Part shown: positions 18,533 through 28,928 of the stretch, in pieces | Numbering within the stretch: position 1 is the stretch's first letter | How the letters are laid out: the number at the start of each line of letters is the position of its first letter | Origin: Asaia astilbis JCM 15831 | GTDB lineage: Bacteria > Pseudomonadota > Alphaproteobacteria > Acetobacterales > Acetobacteraceae | Direction of reading: 5' to 3' | DNA: 64,000 nucleotides | Assembly (NCBI RefSeq): GCF_000613845.1 | Contig: NZ_BAJT01000002.1 | Location: 62,001-126,000 of the forward strand | Program-made: the position numbers and the translations under genes | Notes under the pieces: model-generated | What the model saw: only the letters and a program-made list of their open reading frames with translations | What the model was told of the DNA's origin: nothing | Database searches by the model: none

Positions 18533-20479
18533 ATGACTTCATCCCCGGACGTGTTCACGCTGGCCTCTTCCTTCCGAGAGGAACGCCGGGAAACAGAGAT
18601 GTCACTTTCTTCCTATCTGTCGCTCTGCCGTGAAGATCCCAGTTGCTATGCGGGCGCCGCCGAACGCATGTTGAAAGCAATTGGCGAGCCGGTCATGCTC
18701 GATTCTTCGCGCGACCCGCGTCTGAGCCGGATCTTCATGAACCGGACCGTCCGGACCTATCCTGCTTTTGCCGATTTCTATGGCATGGAAGACGCCGTCG
18801 AACAGATTGTCGGCTTTTTCCGCCACGCTGCCCAGGGCCTGGAAGAACGCAAGCAGATCCTCTATCTGCTCGGCCCGGTTGGCGGCGGCAAATCGTCTCT
18901 CGGCGAACGCCTCAAGACATTGATGGAGCGCGAACCTATCTATGTCCTCAAAGCGGGCAAGGAGATCAGTCCGGTCTTCGAGAGCCCGCTGGGGCTGTTC
19001 GACCCAGAGCGTTTCGGAGCCTCTCTGCTCGATCAATATGCGATCCCGCGCCGCGTCCTGACAGGCATTGCCAGCCCTTGGGCACTCAAGCGGCTGGAAG
19101 ATTTTGATGGCGACATCTCTCGCTTTACCGTCGTGCGCCTTACCCCGTCCAAACTCCGGCAGATTGCCATCGCCAAAACCGAGCCGGGTGACGACAATAA
19201 TCAGGACGTGTCGGCGCTGGTCGGCAAAGTCGATATTCGCCAGCTGGAAAATTTCAGCCAAAACGACCCCGATGCCTACAGCTTCTCAGGTGGTCTGAAC
19301 CGCGCCAATCAGGGGCTTCTCGAATTCGTCGAGATGTTCAAAGCACCGATCAAGATGCTCCATCCGCTGCTGACGGCAACGCAGGAGGGAAATTATGTTG
19401 GCACGGAGAATATCGGCGCGATCCCCTTTACGGGCGTGATCCTCGCTCACTCGAACGAAGCTGAATGGCAGACCTTCCGTAATAACCGCACCAACGAAGC
19501 GTTCCTCGACCGCGTCTGTGTCATCAAGGTTCCGTATTGCCTCCGCGTTACCGAGGAGTCGAAGATCTATGAAAAGCTGATTCAGTCTTCTGCGCTTGGA
19601 AACGCCCCATGCGCGCCGCACACACTGGAAATGCTTGCCCAATTTGCGGTTCTTTCCCGCCTCAAAGCACATCCAAATTCCACGCAGTTTGCCAAGATGC
19701 GGGTCTATGACGGCGAGAATATCCGCGAGACGGACCCCAAGGCCCGGGCGATGCAAGAGTATAAGGACAACGCAGGCGTCGATGAGGGGATGGAGGGCAT
19801 ATCGACCCGTTTCGCCTATAAGGTCCTGTCTGCGACGTTTAACCATGATCCTACAGAGATCTCAGCCGATCCGGTGCATCTTATGTATGTGCTGGAACAG
19901 GCGGTAAGGCGCGAGCAATATCCGGCAGAAATCGAGGCCACTTATCTGGCATCGCTCAAATCCGATCTGGCGCGGCGCTATGCCGAGTTCCTCGGTAATG
20001 AAATCCAGAAAGCCTATCTCGAAAGCTATAACGATTACGGTCAGAATCTCTTCGATCGCTATCTCGATTACGCCGATGCCTGGATTGAAGATCAGGACTT
20101 CAAGGACCCCGATACCGGACAGCTGATGAACCGTGACCTTCTGAACGCAGAATTGAGCAAGACCGAGAAGGCGGCTGGTATCGCCAACCCCAAGGACTTC
20201 CGCAACGAGGTCGTGAAATTCTCGCTTCGGTCCCGTGCCTCCAACGGGGGGCGAAACCCGTCATGGACAAGCTATGAGAAGATCCGTGACGTGATCGAAA
20301 AGCGCATGTTCAGTCAGGTTGAAGACCTCCTGCCTGTGATCAGCTTCGGCTCGAAAAAGGACAGTACGAGCGAGCGCAAACATGATGAGTTTGTCAGCCG
20401 AATGGTCGCGCGGGGTTACACAGAACGGCAGGTTAGACGTCTGGTCGAATGGTATATGCGCGTCAAACAATCCGCCTGA
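18533..20479 (+). CDS. prkA: PrkA-family serine protein kinase (YeaG-like)
   Basis: 648-aa cytoplasmic kinase with an AAA+ module. Walker A motif LLGPVGGGKSSLGERL near residue 112 and a C-terminal PrkA domain. E. coli YeaG works with YeaH in nutrient-stress and stationary-phase adaptation; the same partners follow here. ATG at 18533 is used; an in-frame ATG at 18599 (MSLSSYLSLC) is about equally good and corresponds better to the E. coli N-terminus. The frame is intact. First gene of a three-gene cluster with the DUF444 and SpoVR genes. Confidence 0.93.
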   Translation: MTSSPDVFTLASSFREERRETEMSLSSYLSLCREDPSCYAGAAERMLKAIGEPVMLDSSRDPRLSRIFMNRTVRTYPAFADFYGMEDAVEQIVGFFRHAAQGLEERKQILYLLGPVGGGKSSLGERLKTLMEREPIYVLKAGKEISPVFESPLGLFDPERFGASLLDQYAIPRRVLTGIASPWALKRLEDFDGDISRFTVVRLTPSKLRQIAIAKTEPGDDNNQDVSALVGKVDIRQLENFSQNDPDAYSFSGGLNRANQGLLEFVEMFKAPIKMLHPLLTATQEGNYVGTENIGAIPFTGVILAHSNEAEWQTFRNNRTNEAFLDRVCVIKVPYCLRVTEESKIYEKLIQSSALGNAPCAPHTLEMLAQFAVLSRLKAHPNSTQFAKMRVYDGENIRETDPKARAMQEYKDNAGVDEGMEGISTRFAYKVLSATFNHDPTEISADPVHLMYVLEQAVRREQYPAEIEATYLASLKSDLARRYAEFLGNEIQKAYLESYNDYGQNLFDRYLDYADAWIEDQDFKDPDTGQLMNRDLLNAELSKTEKAAGIANPKDFRNEVVKFSLRSRASNGGRNPSWTSYEKIRDVIEKRMFSQVEDLLPVISFGSKKDSTSERKHDEFVSRMVARGYTERQVRRLVEWYMRVKQSA

Positions 20480-20501
20480 CACGTCGAACACGGAGCGTTT
20501 C

Positions 20502-21811
20502 ATGGAAATCATAGACAGACGCCCCAATCCGCATGGCAAGAACACCGAAAACCGCCAGCGCGTTCTCTCAAGGGCGCGTCAGGCCATTCAGTCAGCCGTA
20601 CGGGACGCTGCAGCGCAGGGGCGTATACGAGAAATCGGGCAGGATAGCGCGGTATCGATCCCGGCAGATGTTCTCCATGAGCCGAGTTTCCACCGGCAGT
20701 TCAGTGCAGGCGCGCGGCACTATGTGCTGTCTGGCAACAAGGAATTCGTCAAAGGCGACCGGCTTCGCCGCCCTCCAGGGGGAGAAGGGGCGTCAGGCGG
20801 TCAGGGCAGTGGAGCGGGCGAACAGGGCGGCGGCGAAGATTCCTATCGCTTCGTCTTATCCCGTGAGGAGTTTCTCGATCTTTTCTTCGACGATCTGGAG
20901 CTCCCGGATCTCGTCAAGCGTGAGGCCGCTGCGACGACCTCCATGGCGACCAGCCGTTCAGGGCTCACCAGTGACGGTTCCCCCTCTCAGATCGATCTCG
21001 GGCGGACGATGCGACGCTCAATGGGGCGTCGCATCGGACTCAAGCGGCCCAAGCCTCAGGAACTGATCGAGATCGAGGCAGAAATTTCGACGCTCGAAGC
21101 AGAGCGCCCGCTCTCCGACCCGCAATTCCTTCGTTTGCAGGAATTGCGAGAGAGCCGCATCCAACTAAGACAGAGGCTTGCCCGCATTCCCTGGGTTGAT
21201 CCCGTCGATTTACGATATCGGCGGTTCACCCCGGTGCCCAAACCGACGACACAGGCCGTTATTTTCTGCATCATGGACGTTTCTGGCTCCATGACGGAAA
21301 AGATGAAGGAACTGGGCAAGCAGTTCTTCATGCTGCTGCATGTTTTTCTCGAGAAGCGGTATGAAAAGCTCGAGATCGTCTTCATTCGCCATGCGGAAAC
21401 AGCCGAAGAGGTCGATGAGGATATCTTCTTCACGGATCCCCGCACGGGTGGCACCGTCGTCTCAACAGCACTCGAACTGACGCATGACGTTCAGAACGAG
21501 CGTTTCCCCGCAGATAAATGGAACATCTATGTCGCGCAGGTATCGGATGGGGACAACATCTCATCCGATATGAGCAAGGTCGGCCGCCTGATGGCAGAAG
21601 CGATTTTACCGGTTGCCCAGTATTTTGCGTATGTCGAAGTCAGTCTGGGTGGAATGCTCCTGAGAAGCGAAACAGATCTCTGGCGGGGCTATAAAGCATT
21701 GCCGAGACAATGCCGCATCTCGCCATGCGTCAGGTTCAAGACCGTCGCGATATCTTTCCCGTCTTCAGAGATCTGTTCGCCCGTCGCATGGCCGAGCGGG
21801 CAGGGGAGTAA
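20502..21811 (+). CDS. yeaH: YeaH/YhbH family protein (DUF444), frame-broken at the 3' end
   Basis: Partner of the PrkA kinase. N-terminus EIIDRRPNPHGKNTENRQR, a Gly/Ser-rich linker around residues 88-110, and a von Willebrand A-like domain with the MIDAS motif CIMDVSGSMTEKMKELG. Near 21698 the frame breaks; adding one A gives AIAETMPHLAMRQVQDRRDI and a TAA stop at 21809-21811, for 436 aa, the usual size. Lies 22 bases after prkA and 3 bases before spoVR. Confidence 0.9.
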
Positions 21812-21814
21812 GAC

Positions 21815-23315
21815 ATGCTCTACACGGGTACTGACTGGACCTTCCCAATTCTGAAAAATTGCTTCAGCGAGATCGAACGCATCGCCCACGAAGAGCTGAA
21901 GCTCGACACCTATCCTAATCGTATTGAGATCATCACATCCGAGCAGATGCTCGACGTCTATACGTCTCACGCATGCCGATCAGTTATCCGCACTGGTCTG
22001 CGGGCAAGCGGTTTGTCTCTCATGAGAATGCCTATCGCCGCGGTTTGATGGGTCTGGCCTATGAGGTTGTCATCAATTCAAGCCCCTGCATCAGCTATCT
22101 GATGGAAGAGAATTCCGCCACGATGCAGGCGCTGGTGATTGCCCATGCGGCATTCGGTCACAACCATTTTTTCAAGAATAACCGGCTCTTCAGAGAGTGG
22201 ACAGATTCCACTCAGATCCTCGATTATCTCGAATTTGCACGTGGTTATGTGGCGCGATGCGAAGAGCGATATGGCATCAAAGCCGTTGAACGGATCCTCG
22301 ATGCGGCTCATGCGCTGCAGAATCAGGGGGTCGATCGCCACACGGGCAATAAGCGCCTCGATCTACGACAGGAGCAGGAACGGGCTCGAGAACGACGCGC
22401 CTATGAAGACGAACAGTTCAACGATCTGTGGCGGACTCTGCCGGAGGGTCAGAAAAAGGGCGAGGGCAAAACAGACCAGATCGACGCGGCAGCAGCGCTT
22501 GGGCTCCCGGAAGAAAACATCCTCTATTTTCTGGAGAAAAACGCCCCACGTCTTGCCAACTGGGAGCGTGAGCTCATCCGTATCGTACGGCTAATCGCTC
22601 AGTATTTTTATCCTCAACCTCAGGTGAAACTCATGAATGAAGGCTGCGCCACATGGGTGCACAACTTCATCATGCATCGCCTGCACGACAAGAAACAGAT
22701 CGATGACGCGGCAATTCTGGAGGTGATCCATTCCACCAGCAACGTCATCACCCAACGAGGCTTCGATGAAGGGGGAGGGCCTAACTTCAACCCTTACGCT
22801 CTTGGTTTTGCCATGATGACCGACATTGCCCGGGTGTGCACCGACCCGACCGAGGAAGACCGTCTCTGGTTTCCGGGTCATGCCGGCAATCAGGATCCGA
22901 TCGGCACACTCCACCATGCCTGGGCTGAATACCGGATGAGAGCTTCGTGCAGCAATTTCTGTCGCCGAAGGTCATACGCGATTTTCGTCTGTTTCGCCTT
23001 GAAGACGATTTGACCCAGCCTTATTTGCTGGTCGATGCCATCCATGATGAAGCAGGTTACCGTGACGTGCGACGCAGCGTTGCGTCATCCTACGATCCCG
23101 GCTTGCTTGCGGAAGAGATCGAGATCGTCGGGGTCGATCTGACCGGTGACCGGATATTGCGCCTCGAGCATCGGACGCGACCCGGTAAACTCCTGCAGCC
23201 CACAGATGCACGATTGACGCTGGAACATCTGAGCGCGCTCTGGGGATACGGCGTTATCCTCAAGGAGGTCGATAGTCAGACCGGTGCCGAACTCGGAAGC
23301 TACGCGCTGGCATAA
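21815..23315 (+). CDS. SpoVR family protein (YcgB-like), two frame breaks
   Basis: About 500 aa after restoring one base near 21970 (MPISYPHWSAGKRF follows) and another near 22934 (RDESFVQQFLSPKVIRDFRL follows). Family-typical segments: LAYEVVINSSPCISYLMEEN, AHAAFGHNHFFKNNRLF, NEGCATWVHNFIMHRL, and NPYALGF. The biochemical role is not established; in Bacillus the name-giver affects spore cortex formation, and in Proteobacteria it is co-inherited with prkA and yeaH. Third gene of that cluster, closed by a strong hairpin. Confidence 0.9.
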
Positions 23316-23342
23316 GCGCCGCAGCAGATTTTGAGCTTAAAC

Positions 23343-23370
23343 TGAGAGACAGCCTTCGTGCTGTCTCTCA
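23343..23370 (+). terminator. Hairpin after spoVR
   Basis: Perfect 11-bp stem TGAGAGACAGC/GCTGTCTCTCA with a 6-nt CTTCGT loop, 27 bases past the stop. No T-tract follows, so it may mark an mRNA 3' end rather than an intrinsic terminator. Confidence 0.55.
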
Positions 23371-23509
23371 CATGGATATACGAGTTGGCATAATATATCT
23401 TATCGAACTCTTATATATGAGAGAGGGCTACCACTCGAACCGTCACCACGCGTCTCGCAGCTTTCATTTATCTGCAGCTGACGACCCCGCCTAAACGAAC
23501 CCAAACGAA

Positions 23510-23536
23510 CGTCAGAGGCGTTAGGTGCCTCTGACG
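23510..23536 (-). terminator. Hairpin after the antiporter gene
   Basis: 10-bp perfect stem CGTCAGAGGC/GCCTCTGACG with a 7-nt loop, 12 bases past the minus-strand stop. On that strand a T-containing run (TTCGTTTGG) follows, so weak intrinsic termination is plausible. Confidence 0.55.
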
Positions 23537-23547
23537 CTTGTTGCATG

Positions 23548-26130
23548 TCAGCTTGGCTTGGTCTCGTCCTTATCGACCGCATTGATCTGCTCACGCGCCG
23601 GAATGAACGGCTCCTTATCGCCGCCCAGCACAAGCGAAAGACGATGACCATCGACAAGCCGTGCTTCCGCGCGTTCATCGATGGTGCGTCTCACGATCGG
23701 ATAATCTTCCACAACGCGACGAAAGAGATGCGCCGGAATAGCAAGTAGATGACAGAACTGCATCGTGCGCACGGTTCCACGGGAGACACTGTGATTGACC
23801 AGAGCAGCTGCGCCGATCAGATCCCCTGCCCCATACTGAACATCCTGCTCGGCCATATGAACCTCGGCCAGACCGGCCACGACAGCATAGACCATCTTGA
23901 TCTTGCCGTTACGCCGCATCAACACCTCACCCGGCGAGGCAAAACGCAGCGAGATATTCATCGCGAGATCATGCAGGACACCATCGGGCACACCCCGAAA
24001 CGCCGGGAATGACCGCAGACGTTGCTCAATACCGCCCTTGAGGTTGAACCGAAGCGGCTTTTCGAGACGTTCCTGACGCTTTTCGACGTCTTTCAGAAGT
24101 TCGCGATGCAGCTCTTCACTGACAAGATTATCCGAGAGAAGCTCGTCATATTCTTCTTCTTCGAGCCGCAGCGCGATCTGATGAAGGATCCGGCTTTCGA
24201 GTGCTTCTGAATAACCCTGATAATGCAGCCGCATCATCTCAAGCGCATCATCGAGCATACGACGTTGGCGGCCAAGCACTTCAGAAACGATTTCACTGAT
24301 GCGCGACCCAAGCGTTGGCTCAAGCCTCTCATGCATGAAGCGTGTCAGTGACAGCGAGACAAGATGGGCAATGATAAGCATCTCGAACCGCTCGGACATG
24401 CAATACATAAGCGGCTTGTCGATGTGAAAGCGCTGATGCAGCATCTGAGCAATACGGAACCGCAAGGTCGGTCGAAGACGACGACGCAGCGCCCTCACAT
24501 AACCATAACGCCCCTCTAGCCGGGCTCCATCGACCATGGCTTCGGAAGACCGCAGCAAGGTTTCCATGACGCGGCGCGACAGGCCACGGATGCGGAATAG
24601 ATCGAGCAGCAATGTCCGTTCGCGATTGGCGATCGTGATCAGCGCCAATGTCACACGCTGACGATCACCAAGAGCCGTGTCGAAGGTGTTCGCTTCGCTC
24701 TCTTCCTGCGCACGCCTTTCGATCTGGCCGATGATCGTCTTCTGGGTCCCTTCTCCGAAGCCAAGCTCGTCGGCAAGACCATGAGTGCGTTCCGCAACCT
24801 GAGCCAGACCGCTGCTCAGCACCTGATGACGCATGGCCTGATCGATCGCCGGCAGCTGATCGAGCTTCAGGAAAACGACGAGATAACGGAGCGTCGTACC
24901 GTTCACCAGCAAGGTGATGAGCACGAAACCTGTTGCGATAATTCCGATGAAATGCGCGGTCGAGGTCGAAACACGCTGGTTTTCGGTTACAGCCAGGGCC
25001 AGAGCAAGCGTGATCGCACCGCGCAGACCGCCCCAGACCATGGTCGTCTTAAAAGGGTTCGGAACGGGTGGTGACAGCTTGGCCGCTGCCAGTATGGGAA
25101 GCAGCCCGAAGACAACGGCGCCTCGCGCCAGCAGGCCCGCAACGGTCGCAATCAGAATCAGGACGCAATCCCAGCGTGTCATGCCGATCAGAAGACGCGG
25201 CACGAGCATCGATGCCAGGACGAAAACAAGCGATCCGGCCCAGAAGACGAGCTGGACCCAGAGTTCGTTCAAGAAGCGCCAGACCTGAGGTCTGAATGTC
25301 GATGGGCCATAGACCGAGAGCGTCAGACCAGAGGCTGCGGTCGCCACCACACCCGAGAAACCCAGGAACTCGTCACAAAGGATATAAACGACGTAGGGTA
25401 GCGCTAGGGTCAAGGTGACCTCGGCAGCCGTGGAGCCTCCCAGGCTGGCGATCAGGAGCAGCGTCAACCGCCCTACCGCCACACCAACAACGATAGCGCC
25501 GCCAAATGACGCAAGAAAGTCGATGACCGTCTCGCCAAGCTCGATGTGACGATGCGAAGTGACCGAGGCAAGGAGAATAGAAAAAATTGCGATGGCCGCG
25601 GCGTCGTTCAGGAGGGCCTCGCCCTCAACCAGACGTGTCAGGCGAGATGCTGCTCCGATTTCTCTAAAAATTCCCGCCACGGCCGAAGGATCCGTCGTCG
25701 CTACGATCGAACCCAGCAGCAGACAGACCACCATGGACTGGCCTGCAAACGGATAGAGAGCCCCTCCGATGGTCAGGGTCGAGACGAGAACGGCAACGAC
25801 TGCGAGAAGGAGTACGGTCGCCGTCTCATGGGCCAGGCGCCTGACATCGATTGCCAACGCTCCCTGGAAGACAAGGATCGGCAGGAAGATGAGCAGAAAG
25901 GCTTCACTATTGATCGGGAAGTAGAGAAGTGTCTCAGCCGCACCGTCAAAAATCTCGGTCAGAGACGAACGCAGCAGCAAATCGGCCGCAGCGCCAATTC
26001 CAATACCGGCAAGGGCAAGAAGAACCGTTTCCGACACCTCGAGCCGTCGGGCCAAAGGCTGCACTGCGCTGATGAGCACCATCAGAAGCGCCAGCGCCAA
26101 AATAACGGCAGCCAGTCCCGTCACCATCAT
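23548..26130 (-). CDS. CPA1-family Na+/H+ antiporter with C-terminal cNMP-binding-like domain
   Basis: 860-aa inner-membrane protein. Residues about 1-430 form the CPA1 exchanger: IFLPILVFQGALAIDV, GSIVATTDPSAVAGIFRE, EGEALLNDAAAIAIFSIL (acidic ion-binding helix) and WGGLRGAITLALAL. A long helical cytoplasmic region follows (about 450-690), then a cyclic-nucleotide-binding-like beta-barrel (about 695-810: FPAFRGVPDGVLHDLAMNISLRFASPGEVLM). This layout resembles plant SOS1 and animal sperm NHE exchangers. The phosphate-binding cassette is degenerate in what can be read, so ligand binding is uncertain. Role in pH/sodium homeostasis is inferred. The frame is intact. Confidence 0.88.
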   Translation of the reverse strand: MMVTGLAAVILALALLMVLISAVQPLARRLEVSETVLLALAGIGIGAAADLLLRSSLTEIFDGAAETLLYFPINSEAFLLIFLPILVFQGALAIDVRRLAHETATVLLLAVVAVLVSTLTIGGALYPFAGQSMVVCLLLGSIVATTDPSAVAGIFREIGAASRLTRLVEGEALLNDAAAIAIFSILLASVTSHRHIELGETVIDFLASFGGAIVVGVAVGRLTLLLIASLGGSTAAEVTLTLALPYVVYILCDEFLGFSGVVATAASGLTLSVYGPSTFRPQVWRFLNELWVQLVFWAGSLVFVLASMLVPRLLIGMTRWDCVLILIATVAGLLARGAVVFGLLPILAAAKLSPPVPNPFKTTMVWGGLRGAITLALALAVTENQRVSTSTAHFIGIIATGFVLITLLVNGTTLRYLVVFLKLDQLPAIDQAMRHQVLSSGLAQVAERTHGLADELGFGEGTQKTIIGQIERRAQEESEANTFDTALGDRQRVTLALITIANRERTLLLDLFRIRGLSRRVMETLLRSSEAMVDGARLEGRYGYVRALRRRLRPTLRFRIAQMLHQRFHIDKPLMYCMSERFEMLIIAHLVSLSLTRFMHERLEPTLGSRISEIVSEVLGRQRRMLDDALEMMRLHYQGYSEALESRILHQIALRLEEEEYDELLSDNLVSEELHRELLKDVEKRQERLEKPLRFNLKGGIEQRLRSFPAFRGVPDGVLHDLAMNISLRFASPGEVLMRRNGKIKMVYAVVAGLAEVHMAEQDVQYGAGDLIGAAALVNHSVSRGTVRTMQFCHLLAIPAHLFRRVVEDYPIVRRTIDERAEARLVDGHRLSLVLGGDKEPFIPAREQINAVDKDETKPS

Positions 26131-26235
26131 GCCTGGGTATTCTCCATCTTTTCCTGTTTCGTCGGTACTCTATACGCGAAGCTTCAACCTCAGGCGAGGG
26201 CGAGCTCTCAATTCCGAGAGAAATATTACATCATT

Positions 26236-26847
26236 TCAGCTCGAACAGGCCTTGAGCCATTCTGAAACCTGCGCCTCCGGATCTGCTGAAGCGATAAAAT
26301 CGGACACAGCCGCGACACTATCCGCACCAGCAGAAAGGCAAGACGCTGCCCGGTCTTTGGTGATGCCGCCTATGGCGACCAGCGGCATGGCTGGGCCGAT
26401 GATCCGGCGCCATTCGGACAGTTTCTCAACGCCTTGCGGTCCCCAGATCATCTTTTTCAGCTTCGTCTCCCAGATCGGACCGAGCGCAACATAGTCCGGT
26501 TCGACCGAAAGCGCCCGATCCAGCTCCTCATGCGAATGGGTCGAAATCCCAAACGAAATCCTTGCCGCTCTGATCTGCTCCAGATCGGCCGTATCGAGAT
26601 CTTCCTGCCCGATATGGATGTAATCGATGCCGAGCTCGAGGGCGAGCTCCCAGTAATCGTTCAACACCAACCGCACGTTATGCCGTGCCGCAGCCTCCTG
26701 GCCTTCGATGACCTGAGCGCGCAAAGTTTCTGAATCCAGATCCTTCAGACGCAGCTGGATGAACCGGGCACCGGCCGCTCCGAGACGCTCGATCCAGCGG
26801 GGATGATCCACAACGGGGTAGATGGGAGAAGGAAGTAGACCAGTCAT
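26236..26847 (-). CDS. thiE: Thiamine phosphate synthase
   Basis: Joins HMP pyrophosphate and thiazole phosphate into thiamine phosphate. 203 aa TIM barrel: [74 protein letters not shown] and LVAIGGI (with the conserved diphosphate-binding loop). The start overlaps the thiG stop by four bases. Last gene of the thiO-thiS-thiG-thiE order. Confidence 0.95.
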   Translation of the reverse strand: MTGLLPSPIYPVVDHPRWIERLGAAGARFIQLRLKDLDSETLRAQVIEGQEAAARHNVRLVLNDYWELALELGIDYIHIGQEDLDTADLEQIRAARISFGISTHSHEELDRALSVEPDYVALGPIWETKLKKMIWGPQGVEKLSEWRRIIGPAMPLVAIGGITKDRAASCLSAGADSVAAVSDFIASADPEAQVSEWLKACSS

Positions 26848-27617
26848 GAGGCGAAAACTGCCTTTCCAAGAGTAGGCGTTGAGGGAACGGCCATGTCGCG
26901 AGCCTCCATCGGGTCCGCTGCGCGAGCCAGTTTTCCGACCTCACACGCCAGATGGAAGGCCTGCGCCATTCCAACCGGATCTCCCGCCTTGGCCACAGCC
27001 GTGTTGATCAGAATGGCATCATATCCCAGCTCAAAAGCGGTAACCGCATGAGATGGGCGTCCTATCCCTGCGTCGATCACCATGGGAATTTCCGGAAAAT
27101 GCGCGCGCAAAGCGCGTAGTCCGAAAAGGTTATTCAGTCCCCTGCCCGACCCGATCGGTGCGCCCCAGGGCATCAGGACTTCACACCCTGCCCGCAAAAG
27201 CCGCTCGGCGACCACGAGATCCTCTGTCGTGTAAGGAAAGACCTTGAACCCTTCCTCGGTCAGAAGCCGCGCGGCCTCAACGAGAGCGAAGACATCCGGT
27301 TGAAGCAGATCGCCCTGACCGATGACCTCGAGCTTGACCCAATCTGTGCCGAACACCTCACGTGCCATCTGGGCGGTGGTAATCGCTTCACGGACCGTGT
27401 GGCAGCCAGCTGTGTTAGGCAGCACGGGGACCTGCAACCCGCGGATCAACTCCCAGAAGGCCTGCCCGGCTTGCGAGCCAGCAGATTCCCGACGCAGCGA
27501 AACTGTCACGACACCCGGCCGCGCAACCCGCACTGACTCAGCCAGGATTGCCGGACTGTCATAGAGGGCCGTCCCCAGCATAAGCGGAGATGTCAGCTCT
27601 GTTCCATAGACTCGCAT
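26844..27617 (-). CDS. thiG: Thiazole synthase
   Basis: Forms the thiazole ring from DXP, dehydroglycine and ThiS thiocarboxylate. 257 aa; [18 protein letters not shown], the Schiff-base lysine region in [29 protein letters not shown] and [12 protein letters not shown] are family-typical. Start at 27617 with GGAGGA upstream, inside the end of thiS. Works with the adjacent thiO (dehydroglycine source) and thiS. Confidence 0.96.
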   Translation of the reverse strand: MRVYGTELTSPLMLGTALYDSPAILAESVRVARPGVVTVSLRRESAGSQAGQAFWELIRGLQVPVLPNTAGCHTVREAITTAQMAREVFGTDWVKLEVIGQGDLLQPDVFALVEAARLLTEEGFKVFPYTTEDLVVAERLLRAGCEVLMPWGAPIGSGRGLNNLFGLRALRAHFPEIPMVIDAGIGRPSHAVTAFELGYDAILINTAVAKAGDPVGMAQAFHLACEVGKLARAADPMEARDMAVPSTPTLGKAVFAS

Positions 27618-27620
27618 GAC

Positions 27621-27817
27621 TTATCCTCCTGCATCGGCGCGAGGATCTCGAGTTTCTCGCCCTCTCGCAGTATCCGGGTGCTTCTGGCAGAGCGTGGCAC
27701 AAAGACGCCATCAATCGCGGTCGCCACTTTCGCCTCGCCATAGCCCAGCTCGACGAGCGCTTCGGAGAGAACGCCACTCTGAATGCGCGTTCTCTCGTCA
27801 TTGACCATGATCTCCAT
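27621..27817 (-). CDS. thiS: Sulfur carrier protein ThiS (frame-broken at the Gly-Gly tail)
   Basis: Ubiquitin-fold sulfur carrier for thiazole formation. EIMVNDERTRIQSGVL at the N-terminus, ATAIDGVFVPRSARS in the middle. As printed, the last codons read APMQED and run on past thiG's start. Adding one G near 27629 gives Met-Gln-Gly-Gly-stop at TAA 27621-27623, i.e. the obligatory C-terminal Gly-Gly and 65 aa. This is a good example of a base-call error that would otherwise look like a loss of function. Confidence 0.9.
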
Positions 27818-27926
27818 GGCGGATCTCCCTGTTTCAGACTCAGATATAGCACGATCCCAAGGCAATCGCCCGTGCAGGGAGATACGATCACAGGAGACCG
27901 CTAAACACCCCCGCCCTTAAAAAAGT

Positions 27927-28898
27927 TCAGGCCTGGTCGCCAAATATGATCCCCGCGGCTTCCGCTGCTCTGGCGGGCGATAGCAGAAATCCGTGACGAT
28001 ACATGCCGTTGACCGAGAGGCGCTGCCCGTCACGATGCACACGAGGGACATTGTCGGGATAAGAGGGGCGAACCCCGGCATTGGCCTCGATGATCTCAGC
28101 CTCTGCGAAAGCCGGGTGCAGTGTATAAAGGGCATTGAGCAATTCACTCATAGCCCGCACTGTGATCTCACGGCTGTCATCGCTTTCGACCATCGTCGCG
28201 CCCACCATGAAAACTGACTGCGCCCTCGGAACGATGTAGATCGGGATGCGAGGATGCAACATGCGCACAGGCCGATGCAGCGTCACTTCGGGACAGCGCA
28301 CCAGAATCATCTCCCCGCGCACGCCACGCAAGTTCGTTTCCGTCTCGCGTGCGTTGAGCCCTGTGCAATCGATCACCCAATCGAAAGAGCCGTCCTTCAC
28401 CGAGCTATCGAGCCTGATCTTTCCCCCGAGCGTCAGAAGGCGCTCCCTGAGACCGGAGAGTGCACAACGGGGATCTACATGCCCCTCTTCCGGAAAATAC
28501 AGAGCATGGTCGAAGCGCCCCTCAAGATCGGGCTCCAGTTCGGCAATGCGCGCGCTACCCAGAGTTTCAAAATGGCTGGTGCGCCTGCCGAAACGCGAGA
28601 GCTCGACCTGATCCCGAGGCGGAGCGACGACGAGGCTACCATTACGCACGACGCCCGGCACATGGTCGGCCCACCAGGAGAGCGACTGTAGTGAGTCGCG
28701 GGTAACTTCAGCGGGAGCTGCCTCTGCTTCGCACCAAGGGGCCAGCATCCCTCCAGCGTACCACGACGCACCGCTTCCGATACGAGGGCCAGCTTCAGAA
28801 AGCGTGACCCGCGCGCCGCCCTCGGCAAGGGTGACAGCGGTGACAAGACCGGAGACCCCGCCTCCCTGGATGAGTATCGTCGGTCCCGACCCCGCCAT
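27927..28898 (-). CDS. thiO: FAD-dependent glycine oxidase-like ThiO
   Basis: Supplies dehydroglycine for thiazole synthesis by oxidising glycine. 323 aa, N-terminal Rossmann motif ILIQGGGVSGLVTAVTLAE with the acidic end of the second strand (LSEAGPRIGSGASWYAGGM), DWVIDCTGLNAR, and a C-terminal FAD-interacting segment YRHGFLLSPARAAEA. It starts 31 bases after the glmS stop on the same strand. I saw no TPP-riboswitch-like element in the short gap, so regulation through glmS readthrough or an internal promoter is possible. Confidence 0.93.
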   Translation of the reverse strand: MAGSGPTILIQGGGVSGLVTAVTLAEGGARVTLSEAGPRIGSGASWYAGGMLAPWCEAEAAPAEVTRDSLQSLSWWADHVPGVVRNGSLVVAPPRDQVELSRFGRRTSHFETLGSARIAELEPDLEGRFDHALYFPEEGHVDPRCALSGLRERLLTLGGKIRLDSSVKDGSFDWVIDCTGLNARETETNLRGVRGEMILVRCPEVTLHRPVRMLHPRIPIYIVPRAQSVFMVGATMVESDDSREITVRAMSELLNALYTLHPAFAEAEIIEANAGVRPSYPDNVPRVHRDGQRLSVNGMYRHGFLLSPARAAEAAGIIFGDQA

Positions 28899-28928
28899 GT
28901 GACTACCCCTCGTCTGTTCCGCGACAGG

